A stretch of 60,355 nt of DNA, from the NCBI GenBank assembly GCA_025058735.1, contig JANXDX010000027.1, positions 1 through 60,355 of the forward strand, written 5' to 3'. The notes beneath the pieces are model-generated. The model searched no databases, was not told where the DNA came from, and saw nothing but the letters and a program-made list of their open reading frames with translations. The position numbers and the translations under genes were made by a program. Source of the DNA: Archaeoglobaceae archaeon (GTDB taxonomy: Archaea > Halobacteriota > Archaeoglobi > Archaeoglobales > Archaeoglobaceae). Positions 8,946-18,346 of this stretch are shown here, one piece after another (the first letter of the stretch is position 1; every line of letters begins with the position of its first letter).

Positions 8946-9613
8946 AGAACTTGAACCTCGTAGATCGTGAACTCCAATCTACTAACGGTAAACGTAACCT
9001 CTTTTCCAGATACTGTGACGTTTGAAATTCCGATGTCGTTGAGCAAATTTTTCCATATGTTTGGATTGGAGGAGATTATCTTCATTGTACAGTTGCTTAA
9101 ATAACCTCTTTCAACGTTGTTGAGTTTAAAGTTAAGTGTAACGTGACCTTTTCCACCTATTGCCTGTGCTCCAGAAAACTTTACGATTGGCAAAGTTAAA
9201 ACATCTTTTTCTCTGTCGTAGTATATGCTAGGATAGTGCAGAAGTTTTGAATAAGAGATCCTCCTTTCAATTATTGCTCCGTTCTCATAAAGTATTTCCC
9301 ATCCATTTCCAAAAACTTTTATAGAAGAGACTCTGAGAGATCTGTTGTTCAAAATAAAAATGGGCTCGTTTTCAAAGTTAAAAGACAAACCTGAAATTCT
9401 TAAAGTGTAGGTGCTGTTGTACTGAAGGCCGCTTCCAACGTTTTCTATTTTTTCGTTGATCTCCAAAAGATCAAAGTAAGCCTTTCTATACTTTATAGCT
9501 TCTTCGCTGTCGCTGATTATAGGATAGGACATTATGTAAAGTATTCCTGCAACTGAAACAATGAGTAAAATTACAGTTAAAGCTCCAACTACTTCAGAAA
9601 CGCCTTTGCTCAT
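8942..9613 (-). CDS. pilin-like surface protein
   Basis: A 223-residue protein starting MSKGVSEVVGALTVILLIVSV: basic N terminus, G-V-S-E-V, then a transmembrane helix, as in archaeal pilin-like proteins with class III signal peptides. The remainder is an exported domain with several N-x-S/T glycosylation sequons. Its ATG overlaps the stop codon of the VWA gene by 4 bp, and its own stop overlaps the next start. It probably belongs to the same fibre or envelope complex as its neighbours. Confidence 0.75.
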   Translation of the reverse strand: MSKGVSEVVGALTVILLIVSVAGILYIMSYPIISDSEEAIKYRKAYFDLLEINEKIENVGSGLQYNSTYTLRISGLSFNFENEPIFILNNRSLRVSSIKVFGNGWEILYENGAIIERRISYSKLLHYPSIYYDREKDVLTLPIVKFSGAQAIGGKGHVTLNFKLNNVERGYLSNCTMKIISSNPNIWKNLLNDIGISNVTVSGKEVTFTVSRLEFTIYEVQVL

Positions 9614-11907
9614 CTAATCATCACCTTAGCACTCCCCGGATAACCGTACCTTACACTCACAACTTCCAGCGGAACTACAACTAAGTTTCTACTTACATCG
9701 TTGTAGGTGACATTACTTACTTTTGGAACGTTGAGAATGTAAGTTCCAACTTGTTCAAAACTTATCGGAATTACGATCTCAACAGAATCTCCGATCCTCA
9801 TCTCTGAACATCTAAACTGAACTTGAGTTCTGTTCTCTTGATCTTTCGTTATATTCACTCTGTCGTTACAAACTGGAGCTCCTGACGTTTTAACTTCGAC
9901 CTTTCCAGCGATCTGAACATAACTAGGAAGTACGTCTGTGATTAAAACGTTGGTAGCTACTATATCGAAGTAACTTTTAATTGTTCTGAAAGCATTTTGA
10001 AGTTGTTCATGGTTTCTTGCTTCGAAAAAGCATTTTGTCGTTTCGTTGATGTAACTTGCTATGTTTCTAAGCAGAGTTGCATTGTATTCACCATCTCTAC
10101 CAAATCCAATTGTACATATCCTTACCTCCTGCCCACCGATCTTGCTCCTTTTTATCTCATTTGCAAGCTGTTCGATCTGTACGTAACAATTCTCTCTACA
10201 CCAGTTACCGTATCTGCAGAACCCGATCCCATCAACACTGAACCACCAATTTTCCAATGGACAATCCCAGTCTGGATCGTTGTCGTAGTATCTGCAGTAG
10301 TAACTGCAACTTGAAGAATTCAAATGTGCCTCTACAGTTGGCCAACCATCTGTCATAAGAATTATCAAAGGGACTGTGCCAGCTGTTATAGTTGTGTTTT
10401 CGTGGAGCGTTTGATTAGCTTTCCAAAGTGCATGATATATGTTTGTAGCCCCATCTGCTTTCATTTTTTTAACTTCTTCTATAACAGTCCTTTTGTTGGT
10501 AGTTAGATTTTTTAAATACTGAGTGGAGTTTACAGGTTTTACGATAGCTACATCATCGTACTCTACAAGCCCTGCGAAGTCTCCATCCTTAAGAGCTTTT
10601 AGATAGCTAATAGCTGAAAGTTTTAAAGAATCGATCTTGGCTAAATATACTAGAACTTCGAATTGTGCACTTTTGTTTTTTCCTTTAACTTCTATTTCTA
10701 AATTTCCAGGAGTCAAGTTTGTGACATAGCAGATTTTTCTGTCGGAAGTACATATGCAGTTTTGTGGACAATTCTTGTTACCAATTCTAGATACTTCAAA
10801 ACCACTGTACTGACTTGGGATCTCAGCTACGATGAAAGAGTAGATCGGAAGATCTGTGGAAAGAGTTAAGTTTACTCTTCCAACTTTATTGTTGTCTGTG
10901 AATCCTAAAAATCTTTGAATCATCGTAGACAACTCCAAGATCTTAGATGGATTGTTATTAGGTACTAGTCTCAGATCACCCATACTTCCTGACGAGTCTA
11001 AGGATAGGACTGTTGTTAGGTTCACTGTTTTTTCACCAGATACTCCGTAGCTGTCTAAACGTATGTGCAAAGAAGTGATCTGTCCAACTTCGACTTGCGA
11101 AGAAGCTGCAAATTTATCGATAGTTATGTTTCCGTAACCTTCACTTTCTGGTTTTGCAATTAAGATTATCTTTTTCGTTGTACTGTTTAAATTCTCTCCT
11201 TCACAGTACGTTTTTACTTCTAAAGTGATGTTGCACAGAGAAAAATTTGCAGAACTGTTGTACTTACAATTCTGCTCAAACTCTGCTTTCCAAGTAGTAA
11301 TAGGAACTTGTAAACTCGTAGTAATTCTACTGTCGTACCAGCTTGTATTTGTTCCATTCCACCAAATTATCCTCCATTCAAAGCTTTCAGCTGAGCCTGG
11401 TGATGAGCTAGAGACATCTATTTCAACAGTTTCTGGAACAATTATCGAAGTTTTGTTCAGGTCTAAAACTGCAGTTGGATATATACAAGAAATTTTTTGA
11501 TAAACTAGTTCATGGTGTTCCTTCAAACTGTGAGTTAATCCAGCAAGATCTAAGACACCAACTTCTGAAAGTGAACCTAAGCTCAAATGCTTAGAGAACC
11601 TTCCATCCTCTGATACTATTCTGATCTTCTCATCTTCTAAAACGACTGTGTATTTTACGTTACCTATTTTTTGTGGCATAAAAACTCTCGCACTTAGGTT
11701 TCCATTCTTCGGATAAACTGCTAGCATGTCAACAATTTGAGATGAGATCTGAGCAGAAACGTCTGAAAATTGATTTTCAACTACTCTTGCAATTTGAGAT
11801 TGTTCAAGAACAGAATTCAAGCTGAGGCTAAGAACTGCAACGAATACCGTTAAGATCGACGCAATTATTATATACTCTAAAATTATAGAAAAACCATTAT
11901 TTTTCAT
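9610..11907 (-). CDS. large exported von Willebrand factor A protein with pilin-like N terminus
   Basis: A 765-residue protein. A single hydrophobic helix (about residues 6-33) anchors it. An Ig/PKD-like region follows at about 150-255, then a VWA domain opening with the MIDAS motif DSSGS (about 304-308) and continuing with an LMTDG motif. The VWA domain carries a cysteine-rich insertion of about 45 residues, from SSSCSYYC to WCRENC. A C-terminal beta domain follows. Many N-x-S/T sequons suggest a glycosylated cell-surface protein. ATG 11907 is chosen because it makes an ATGA overlap with the previous gene and has a GGAGG site. It may be the adhesin or tip subunit of the cassette. Confidence 0.85.
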   Translation of the reverse strand: MKNNGFSIILEYIIIASILTVFVAVLSLSLNSVLEQSQIARVVENQFSDVSAQISSQIVDMLAVYPKNGNLSARVFMPQKIGNVKYTVVLEDEKIRIVSEDGRFSKHLSLGSLSEVGVLDLAGLTHSLKEHHELVYQKISCIYPTAVLDLNKTSIIVPETVEIDVSSSSPGSAESFEWRIIWWNGTNTSWYDSRITTSLQVPITTWKAEFEQNCKYNSSANFSLCNITLEVKTYCEGENLNSTTKKIILIAKPESEGYGNITIDKFAASSQVEVGQITSLHIRLDSYGVSGEKTVNLTTVLSLDSSGSMGDLRLVPNNNPSKILELSTMIQRFLGFTDNNKVGRVNLTLSTDLPIYSFIVAEIPSQYSGFEVSRIGNKNCPQNCICTSDRKICYVTNLTPGNLEIEVKGKNKSAQFEVLVYLAKIDSLKLSAISYLKALKDGDFAGLVEYDDVAIVKPVNSTQYLKNLTTNKRTVIEEVKKMKADGATNIYHALWKANQTLHENTTITAGTVPLIILMTDGWPTVEAHLNSSSCSYYCRYYDNDPDWDCPLENWWFSVDGIGFCRYGNWCRENCYVQIEQLANEIKRSKIGGQEVRICTIGFGRDGEYNATLLRNIASYINETTKCFFEARNHEQLQNAFRTIKSYFDIVATNVLITDVLPSYVQIAGKVEVKTSGAPVCNDRVNITKDQENRTQVQFRCSEMRIGDSVEIVIPISFEQVGTYILNVPKVSNVTYNDVSRNLVVVPLEVVSVRYGYPGSAKVMIR

Positions 11908-12314
11908 ACGCAACTTCCTCCTTTACAACAGTACAAATGATCGTAGTATTTAACATCCCCAGAAACGTAAACGATTCTTACATGATAGCATTCAACGCGA
12001 CCAAACTCGTCAGAAACAGCTTGATAAACTATGACATCTGCATATACACCCTTTTGTGAATAAAGGATTTTTATTTGCTTTGAAACGATATTTGCTTTAT
12101 TGTAGAACTCATCAATTGTCTTTCCACAGAACTGCATTATTTCTTTTTCAGCAACAATTTTTAAATTCCTAATTTCATCTTTTGGAAAGATCATTAAAGC
12201 TCTTGAACTTTCAAAACCAGCTAAAAGATTTTGTGCATGGAGAACAGAAACAGATGCTAGTATTACTGTGATAACTAGAGTGAAAAGTATGAGTATTTGA
12301 CCTCTACAATTCAT
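11904..12314 (-). CDS. small pilin-like protein (RGQ type N terminus)
   Basis: A 136-residue protein beginning MNCRGQILILFTLVITVILAS, one long hydrophobic helix after a short R-G-Q segment. The same N-terminal layout is seen in uncharacterised haloarchaeal pilin-like families. The C terminus has a cysteine cluster (YCCKGGSC). The start at 12314 gives an ATGA overlap with the preceding gene; the ATG at 12323 would be three codons longer. It shares an operon with four other small proteins of similar design. Confidence 0.72.
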   Translation of the reverse strand: MNCRGQILILFTLVITVILASVSVLHAQNLLAGFESSRALMIFPKDEIRNLKIVAEKEIMQFCGKTIDEFYNKANIVSKQIKILYSQKGVYADVIVYQAVSDEFGRVECYHVRIVYVSGDVKYYDHLYCCKGGSCV

Positions 12315-12799
12315 GGCCGCCATAGAGTCAACCTCACCTCGAAAACAGCTGGATCTTCAGCATCGGAGAAAAATCTTGGAAGATCACTTTTTGGCATGAC
12401 AATGTACCTAAATCCAACAACTGCCTCTGGAGTTGGATTGTTTTGTATCAGAACAGAGCATCTGATCTTTTCCCTCTCGACCCAGCAGATCTCTAGTTTG
12501 TAGTTTGCTGGAAAAACAAGTTTATCTAATGTTTTTATAAATTCTTTGTTTGGTTTAAGGTCTTGGTCGAGGGTTGAGATCAAACCCTGCAAACTGTCGT
12601 TCAAATAACTGTTTGCTACTTTAGTAGAGTTGTCAAGGACTTTTAAAGCATCTTGAGCAAGTAATCTAAGTTGAGCATCGGTTAGCTCGCTCCAAGTTGG
12701 AGAGACGACTAGAGATGTTTGGAAAAATGTGTACATTACTAGTAGCAGAATGATTGCAGCTGTAATTCCTTCTAGAGTAAAAGTTTGAGCTTTATCCAT
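12311..12799 (-). CDS. small pilin-like protein (AQTFTLEG N terminus)
   Basis: A 162-residue protein starting MDKAQTFTLEGITAAIILLLV. The A-Q-(A/T)-F-T-L-E sequence followed by a hydrophobic helix recalls an uncharacterised haloarchaeal family that lies in comparable clusters. ATG 12799 is preferred over GTG 12808 because a GGTGG Shine-Dalgarno lies 5 bases before it. The mature domain is about 125 residues with no recognised motif. Confidence 0.72.
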   Translation of the reverse strand: MDKAQTFTLEGITAAIILLLVMYTFFQTSLVVSPTWSELTDAQLRLLAQDALKVLDNSTKVANSYLNDSLQGLISTLDQDLKPNKEFIKTLDKLVFPANYKLEICWVEREKIRCSVLIQNNPTPEAVVGFRYIVMPKSDLPRFFSDAEDPAVFEVRLTLWRP

Positions 12800-12801
12800 T
12801 T

Positions 12802-13809
12802 TTACCACCCGTAAACTACTAGTTTAACAACCGCTTTTCCAGCTATGTATTCCGCCATAAATTTGTCTTTTATGTTCACTTCAGCCTCTAAATTTTTATA
12901 AGAAAAAGTCACATGGATTAAGTCTCCCTCTTTTATCCCTATTTTTTCCAACTCTCTATTTACAAAATCCAAAAAATCTTCCAACTTCCCAACTTCAATA
13001 CTTTTGCTTGTACCGTTTTGTATTTTATTATCCTTGTATATCCGTACTTCGACGACGTCGTTAAATCTAGGTGGACAATTCGAATATTTGTTGATGCAGA
13101 AGTTGATCGAAGATGCCCCCTTCAAGTTTTCAGTAACTTTTACTGTAAAATCTGTGAAAGGATATGTAAAATTGAGTTTGCACTCTACTGTCTGTTCTCC
13201 TCCTTGAGATATTACTTCGCAGATTTGCGTAGGATAAGCTCGTCCTTGCTTAGGTTGTTGAAGTATTAAAACTCCAGTCAGGCCAGGTGTTGGATCAAGC
13301 CATACGAACCTTTCAAATCTAAAAACGTTACCCGATGAAGGAAGAGGATCTCCAACGTCGAGTAGAGGTGTACCGAAGTATCGAATTAAAGCTCTATCGT
13401 AGGGTTTAGATTGCAAACTTTCGAGTGAAATGCGGAAACGGACGTTGCTGACATCTAAGCCAAGGGCTTTTTTGCATTTTTCTATGCATTGATTACAGGT
13501 TTTACTGAAATTTTTAACCTTCTCAAAGGAGAGATGATCTGGCTGGCCTTTTGAAAGCCCAGGAACAAATACATAATCTTTACTACATACTTGGTGTTTT
13601 TCCCAATCAGTTCCATTACTTTCAACATTTTTCCAGTAACCTTTTGTTTCTGCTAAGACAACTGTTACTTTGTAAGTTTCATGTGCTAGAGTTATTTCGT
13701 TGCGAACGTCTGCGAAAACTTCTGGTAGAAAGTTGGCTACGAAGATGAAGACGATCAGAAATATCGATAAACCTACAAGCAAGTCTAAACTGAGTTTCCC
13801 TTCTTCCAT
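12802..13809 (-). CDS. pilin-like surface protein, first gene of the cassette
   Basis: A 335-residue protein beginning MEEGKLSLDLLVGLSIFLIVFIF. A short charged leader and a hydrophobic helix (about 9-26) precede an exported domain with four clustered cysteines (KTCNQCIEKC plus a downstream NFCIN). The start at 13809 is preferred to 13935 because upstream codons are low-complexity and the TATA box at 13832-13840 would lie inside them. As first gene it likely carries the promoter for all six genes down to 8184. Confidence 0.75.
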   Translation of the reverse strand: MEEGKLSLDLLVGLSIFLIVFIFVANFLPEVFADVRNEITLAHETYKVTVVLAETKGYWKNVESNGTDWEKHQVCSKDYVFVPGLSKGQPDHLSFEKVKNFSKTCNQCIEKCKKALGLDVSNVRFRISLESLQSKPYDRALIRYFGTPLLDVGDPLPSSGNVFRFERFVWLDPTPGLTGVLILQQPKQGRAYPTQICEVISQGGEQTVECKLNFTYPFTDFTVKVTENLKGASSINFCINKYSNCPPRFNDVVEVRIYKDNKIQNGTSKSIEVGKLEDFLDFVNRELEKIGIKEGDLIHVTFSYKNLEAEVNIKDKFMAEYIAGKAVVKLVVYGW

Positions 13810-13831
13810 TATTATTATACTTACACTTATA

Positions 13832-13840
13832 CAATATAAG
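13832..13840 (-). promoter_or_regulatory. TATA box of the pilin-like/VWA cassette
   Basis: The minus strand reads CTTATATTG, centred about 27 bp before ATG 13809, which suggests a nearly leaderless transcript. The divergent thioredoxin gene starts at 13883, so the two promoters share about 70 bp. Confidence 0.55.
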
Positions 13841-13882
13841 CGTTTCGTCTGATACAAAAAATAAAAACAGTAAACTTTCTCT

Positions 13883-14266
13883 ATGGACGAACTTGAAAAT
13901 ATTAGAATGAAGAAGATCAAAGAACTTACAGACAAGTTGAGTGAGAAAAAGTCAGATACAACTCATAAGTTAGATTTTGATGAAATTTTGAAAAAGTATG
14001 AGAACGTTGTAGTAGACTTTTGGGCTCCATGGTGCCCATCTTGCAGAATGCTTTTACCTGTAATAGATGAGCTTGCAAAGGAGTACGAAAAAAAGGTCGT
14101 CTTTGTTAAGGTTAATACAGATCAAAATCCAAAGATCGCTACTAGGTTTTCAATTTTTGCTGTACCTACTTTAATTTTCTTCAAAAATTCTAAGCTCGTC
14201 GATAGAATCGTTGGAACTTTACCGAAGTCTGAAATTAAGAAGTGGATCGAGAAAAACATCAAATGA
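13883..14266 (+). CDS. thioredoxin-family protein with CPSC active site
   Basis: A 127-residue cytoplasmic redox protein. The thioredoxin fold is clear: VVVDFWAPWCPSCRMLLPV holds the redox pair, and FAVPTLIFFKN contains the cis-proline loop. The active site is C-P-S-C instead of the classical C-G-P-C, which should change its redox potential. About 30 charged residues precede the fold, a longer N terminus than usual. It is divergent from the surface-protein cassette and overlaps the convergent AAA gene by 8 bp. Confidence 0.92.
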   Translation: MDELENIRMKKIKELTDKLSEKKSDTTHKLDFDEILKKYENVVVDFWAPWCPSCRMLLPVIDELAKEYEKKVVFVKVNTDQNPKIATRFSIFAVPTLIFFKNSKLVDRIVGTLPKSEIKKWIEKNIK

Positions 14267-15320
14267 ACATGTTTTTTGGTGGCAGTTTTAGAGGTTTTTT
14301 AACTTTTTCAACAGCACTCGTAAGATCTTCGGTCTCTAACAAATCTTTCCCCTCTGCTATTGCTTTATGAAGAGCAACTTTTATAACTTTTTCTACAAGA
14401 TCTCTACCGCTGAATCCTTCTGTACTTGCAGCTACAAGTTCTAGCTTTGCTGAAACTTTTATCGGAAAATCTTTTAAATTTCTTTTCAGTATTTCAAGTC
14501 TTTCTTCATAGTTTGGAAGCTTGAATTCGATCTCTTCCTCAAACCTGCTTCTTATTGAAAGATCTATCAACTCAACTCTGTTCGTAGCTGCAATCGTGCA
14601 TATTCCTGAATTGCTTTGAATTCCGTCCAACTCTGTAAGTAAGGCGTTCACGATCTCGGAAACATCTCCCCTCAGTTCTTGATAACTTCTATCTAGAGCT
14701 ATAGCATCAAACTCGTCTAAAAAAACTATGCATGGAGCTAAAGTTCTTGCCCTGTCGTAGAGTTCATGTATCTTTCTAGCCCCATCTCCAACGTATTCTC
14801 CTATCAGCTTAGTTGATTTGACAGAAAGAAAAGGCCTTCCTGCTTCTTTAGCTAAAGCTTTTGCCATCATGGTCTTTCCAGTTCCAGGTGGACCGTAGAA
14901 TAGGACGTTTCTAGGTGCCCACTTTCCAAACTTCTCCGGATTCTTCAGGAATTCCAAGATCACTCTAACCTTCTTCTTAGCCTCCTCTTGTCCAACAACG
15001 TTTTCAAGTTTGATATCTCTTACAATTTCCGTATCTATTATTCTTGACTCGCTTTCTACTAAGATGATAGTTGAATCTGTTACGTATCCAGCAGAAGGCT
15101 CAAGTTCAACAACTTCAAAAGCAAAATCTGGAAACATCCTTGCATCAAAAAGCAATTTTCCCTTTTTTAAAAATTCACCTTTCCACTGCTCTTTTGCATA
15201 GACGTCGAATACTTTAGCGTTGTCGACCTTCGGATACTCATGGTAGCTAGCTTTTAAAGGATAGCCAAGGGGTCTAAGTATAACGTACCTTAGTTCGTTT
15301 CCTTCCTTGCTTTTGCTCAT
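14259..15320 (-). CDS. AAA+ ATPase, single-ring, AMA-like
   Basis: A 353-residue hexameric-type ATPase. An N-terminal beta-rich domain of about 100 residues precedes one AAA module with Walker A GPPGTGKT, Walker B IVFLDEFDAI, the sensor region AATNRVEL and arginine finger RSRFEEE. The single-module layout and small N-domain resemble AMA, a protein-unfolding AAA group known from Archaeoglobus and methanogens. PAN-like or other single-ring families are alternatives, but no coiled coil of the PAN type is seen. ATP-dependent protein remodelling is the likely role. Confidence 0.85.
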   Translation of the reverse strand: MSKSKEGNELRYVILRPLGYPLKASYHEYPKVDNAKVFDVYAKEQWKGEFLKKGKLLFDARMFPDFAFEVVELEPSAGYVTDSTIILVESESRIIDTEIVRDIKLENVVGQEEAKKKVRVILEFLKNPEKFGKWAPRNVLFYGPPGTGKTMMAKALAKEAGRPFLSVKSTKLIGEYVGDGARKIHELYDRARTLAPCIVFLDEFDAIALDRSYQELRGDVSEIVNALLTELDGIQSNSGICTIAATNRVELIDLSIRSRFEEEIEFKLPNYEERLEILKRNLKDFPIKVSAKLELVAASTEGFSGRDLVEKVIKVALHKAIAEGKDLLETEDLTSAVEKVKKPLKLPPKNMFI

Positions 15321-15369
15321 CTCTTCAATAGTTTACACTAACTTATTAAAAATCCTTTCTACTAAAGCT

Positions 15370-15939
15370 ATGAAGCAACTTATATACTGCGACACCTGCA
15401 AAGAAGAAACTCTACACGTACTTGTAAAAGGTAACCTCTACCGTTGCACAATCTGCAATACGTTTTCAAGTTACGATGAAAAGGTTTACGAGGTTAGAGC
15501 AGTTATAAGTAGTGGCCCAAGATCTCTTAGAGGTAAAGTTAAACTCAAGCTTGGGGAGTTAGTGGAAAAGGAAAACGAACTGATCGTTGAAACTGAAGAA
15601 GGTCACAAGGTGGGAAAAGTTACTTCCATAGAATTGAGAGATGGGAGTAGAAGTGATGTAGCTTCTGCAGAAAATATATCAACTCTGTGGCTTAAAGATG
15701 TAGGAGAAGTTGAAGTTAAATTTAGCTTGCACAGAGGAAGAGTTACAAGATCTTTCAAGATGCTCGTAGGCGGAGAGACGGAATTTGAAGTTGGAGAAGT
15801 TTTAAATATTGAAAATGATAAATTTATAGTTCACAGGGTAAAGCTGATCAATGGAGAGGTCTTGAGGAAGGGTAGAGTTAAAGCTAAAGATGTTAAAAGA
15901 GTTTATGCAAAAGCCTATAAGGTTAAGGGACTTCGTTAG
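15370..15939 (+). CDS. archaeal zinc-ribbon protein (HVO_0476-like family)
   Basis: A 189-residue protein with an N-terminal zinc ribbon (YCDTCKEETLH... then RCTICNTF) followed by two beta-rich segments. This layout matches a conserved uncharacterised archaeal family. ATG 15370 is chosen because the ribbon starts six residues later. It overlaps the next gene by 35 bp, which suggests coupled expression. RNA or DNA binding is possible but not shown. Confidence 0.75.
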   Translation: MKQLIYCDTCKEETLHVLVKGNLYRCTICNTFSSYDEKVYEVRAVISSGPRSLRGKVKLKLGELVEKENELIVETEEGHKVGKVTSIELRDGSRSDVASAENISTLWLKDVGEVEVKFSLHRGRVTRSFKMLVGGETEFEVGEVLNIENDKFIVHRVKLINGEVLRKGRVKAKDVKRVYAKAYKVKGLR

Positions 15940-16861
15940 AGTTAAAGATCTTTACTTCTCGGTTATCGGATACAAGAACCATGAAAAAGTTAAATGCTTC
16001 CTTAGATATGCACCTGGAGATGGAGATAGAATTAAAGATGGAAAAAAGTTCAAAAAACTTAGCAATGAGGAAGTTAAAGGTTTTAAAGAATTCTATGATG
16101 GTAAAATATTTAGAATTCCAATAGAAAAGATAGATGAAGTTTTTAAACCAGAAGAAAAGCTGAGGGAAGTTATGGACGATGAATTAAAAAAAGTCTTCAG
16201 CTTTTTTGAAAAGACGGTTCCTGAAGATAAAATGGGTGTAACAGGTTCGAGGTTGATAGGGCTCAGGGGTAAGGATTCTGACATAGATTTCATCGTCTAT
16301 GGAAAATACTGGTTTCTTGCTAGAGAAAAAATAAGGAAAGGAATAGAACTTGGAAAAATAAGTGAGCCAGATGAAGAAACTTGGAATTTTATTTATAAAA
16401 AAAGGAAAGTTCCTTTACCTTACGACATCTTCGTTCTGCACGAAAAAAGAAAAAATCATAGAGCTTTCATAGGCAGTACTTACTTCGATCTGCTTTACGT
16501 CAGAGATTACGATGAGTTGAGTAGAGATATACCAGAAGATCCTGGAACAAAGATCGGTTTTAGAGAAGTTTTAGCTGAAGTTTTAGATAGTTCTTTTGCT
16601 TTCGATTATCCTTCTTATTATCTTTTAAAAAGTAGTGATATAAAAGCTGTCCTTTCCTTTACTCACAGCTACGCTGGACAAGCTTTTTCTGGGGAAAAAA
16701 TTTATGCTAGAGGTGTTGTAGAAATTATAGATGGAGAGAAGTACTTAGTTGTTGGAACTAGCAGGGAAACTCAGGAGGAGTTCATCGTTTCTGTCGATCT
16801 TCTTGAAAAGTTCAACCTCTACGATGAGTTTTTGAAGTGGCTAAGAGAGCGGCACCCTTAG
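15905..16861 (+). CDS. predicted nucleotidyltransferase (Pol beta fold)
   Basis: A 318-residue archaeal protein. The signature of minimal Pol beta-type nucleotidyltransferases is at about residues 112-130: GSRLIG, then DSDIDFIVYG, giving the G-S and the D-x-D metal pair. Flanking domains are archaea-specific and have no known function. ATG 15905 is preferred over 15890, although both overlap the zinc-ribbon gene. Its substrate (a tRNA, protein or small molecule) is unknown. The 3' end overlaps the convergent ROK kinase gene by 50 bp. Confidence 0.78.
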   Translation: MQKPIRLRDFVRVKDLYFSVIGYKNHEKVKCFLRYAPGDGDRIKDGKKFKKLSNEEVKGFKEFYDGKIFRIPIEKIDEVFKPEEKLREVMDDELKKVFSFFEKTVPEDKMGVTGSRLIGLRGKDSDIDFIVYGKYWFLAREKIRKGIELGKISEPDEETWNFIYKKRKVPLPYDIFVLHEKRKNHRAFIGSTYFDLLYVRDYDELSRDIPEDPGTKIGFREVLAEVLDSSFAFDYPSYYLLKSSDIKAVLSFTHSYAGQAFSGEKIYARGVVEIIDGEKYLVVGTSRETQEEFIVSVDLLEKFNLYDEFLKWLRERHP

Positions 16862-17561
16862 CTACTGCAAGATCATCTTGAATGCAAACTACCTTGAACT
16901 CAAACTCTTCTGCAGTGAACTTTTTAACTTCCTCTTCGATCAACTTTTCGTTCAACCTCCCCCCAACTCTTCCACCTATTACGACAAATTCCGGATCTAG
17001 AAGCATAACAGAGAAGGCTATAGCTTTGCAGAAATATTTAAAGCCAAGTGTTTTGTAAATTTTACCGCTTTTCAACAGAAACCTCGTATCTATATATTTT
17101 CCACCAAAAATTGCTTCGAGATGGCCTACTTTACCACAGCTACAAACCCTTCTATGAAAAGCAAACGTATGACCTATTTCTCCTGCTAATCCACTTCCTC
17201 TGTATATTTTTCCATCTATCACTATTCCAGTTCCAATCCCAGTTCCAACCGTTATAGCTAAAAGGTTTTTAGCATTCAAAATTTTTGAAGAGTAGAAAGC
17301 AAAACAGTTTGCATCGTTTTCTATAAAATACTTTTCAAAATCTAGTTCTGGAACAATTTTTAAGTTTGGAGCTTTTACAATTTTGTTACCTTTTATCCAA
17401 GCAGCAATTCCTATGCCAACTGCATCAGCTTTTCTCGTAACCTCCTCTATAAATTCCTTAGTTATTTTTTTGGATTCGATCGTTGATACGTGCTTAAATT
17501 CTGAACCGTCGTAAGCAACTACATCTGTATAAGTTCCACCTATGTCCACTCCAACTATCAC
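16812..17561 (-). CDS. ROK-family sugar kinase
   Basis: A 249-residue ATP-dependent hexokinase-like protein. Visible motifs are the phosphate loop [11 protein letters not shown], the ENDANCFA catalytic-base region (D in NDAN), GTGIGTGIV and GEIGHTF. The zinc motif reads [11 protein letters not shown], with the last cysteine of the usual C-x-C-G-x-x-G-C-x-E replaced by histidine. It starts with GTG. The family phosphorylates glucose, N-acetylmannosamine or similar sugars; the exact substrate is not evident. At 249 residues it is short for ROK proteins. Confidence 0.85.
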   Translation of the reverse strand: MIVGVDIGGTYTDVVAYDGSEFKHVSTIESKKITKEFIEEVTRKADAVGIGIAAWIKGNKIVKAPNLKIVPELDFEKYFIENDANCFAFYSSKILNAKNLLAITVGTGIGTGIVIDGKIYRGSGLAGEIGHTFAFHRRVCSCGKVGHLEAIFGGKYIDTRFLLKSGKIYKTLGFKYFCKAIAFSVMLLDPEFVVIGGRVGGRLNEKLIEEEVKKFTAEEFEFKVVCIQDDLAVAKGAALLATSKTHRRG

Positions 17562-17607
17562 ACTTTTTGTGCGAAAAATAGTTATTTCTCCTTTACTGTC
17601 TATTACT

Positions 17608-18204
17608 ATGAGAAAGTTGACTTTGGAAGAGGGGAAGATAGCAGTTAAACTGGCAAGAGAATCAATAGAACATTATTTGGAAACTAAAAACATCAAATAC
17701 AAAAGATTGGAGGGCGTCTTTGCAGAAAAAAGAGGTGTTTTTACAACTTTGTTGAAAAAAGGTGAGCTGAGAGGTTGTATAGGTTTTCCCTACCCTACAA
17801 AAAGGTTAGATGAAGCTATAGTTGAATCTGCAATAGCTGCAGCGGTAGATGATCCAAGGTTCGAACCTGTGAAGCTGAGCGAGATGGATGACATAGAAGT
17901 TGAAGTTACAGTTTTAACTCCACCAGAAAAAATTGCAGCAAAACCAAAAGACATTCCGAAGTTCATCGAAATAGGAAGACATGGACTGATGGTTAAACTT
18001 GGACCGTTTTCTGGCCTTTTACTTCCACAAGTAGCAGTTGAGTTTGGATTTGATGAAATAGAATTTTTAAGTGAAACCTGTATGAAAGCTGGCCTACCAC
18101 CTGACTGCTGGCTGACTGGAGCTGAAGTTTATAGATTCGAAGGGCAGATATTTAAAGAAGATCTGCCAAGGGGGGAAATTTCTGAAGTAAAATTGAAATT
18201 TTAA
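17608..18204 (+). CDS. AMMECR1-domain protein
   Basis: A 198-residue protein of the AMMECR1 family, conserved in archaea and eukaryotes. The diagnostic [10 protein letters not shown] motif is near residue 55, and PDCW follows later in the chain. ATG 17608 is preferred to 17542 because the conserved domain begins directly there and the longer form would overlap the divergent ROK gene. The molecular function of the family is unresolved. Confidence 0.9.
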   Translation: MRKLTLEEGKIAVKLARESIEHYLETKNIKYKRLEGVFAEKRGVFTTLLKKGELRGCIGFPYPTKRLDEAIVESAIAAAVDDPRFEPVKLSEMDDIEVEVTVLTPPEKIAAKPKDIPKFIEIGRHGLMVKLGPFSGLLLPQVAVEFGFDEIEFLSETCMKAGLPPDCWLTGAEVYRFEGQIFKEDLPRGEISEVKLKF

Positions 18205-18346
18205 ATTCTGCGCATTTTTTCTACTGTTTAACTTCTTTTAAAACATTCCAAAAGTCGAAACCTTTCTCTAGCAATTTAACTTTTTTCAATTTTATCAAGA
18301 TGTCAGTTTTTTTCTCAGTTAGGGGGACTGTGCATAAAACAAAAGT

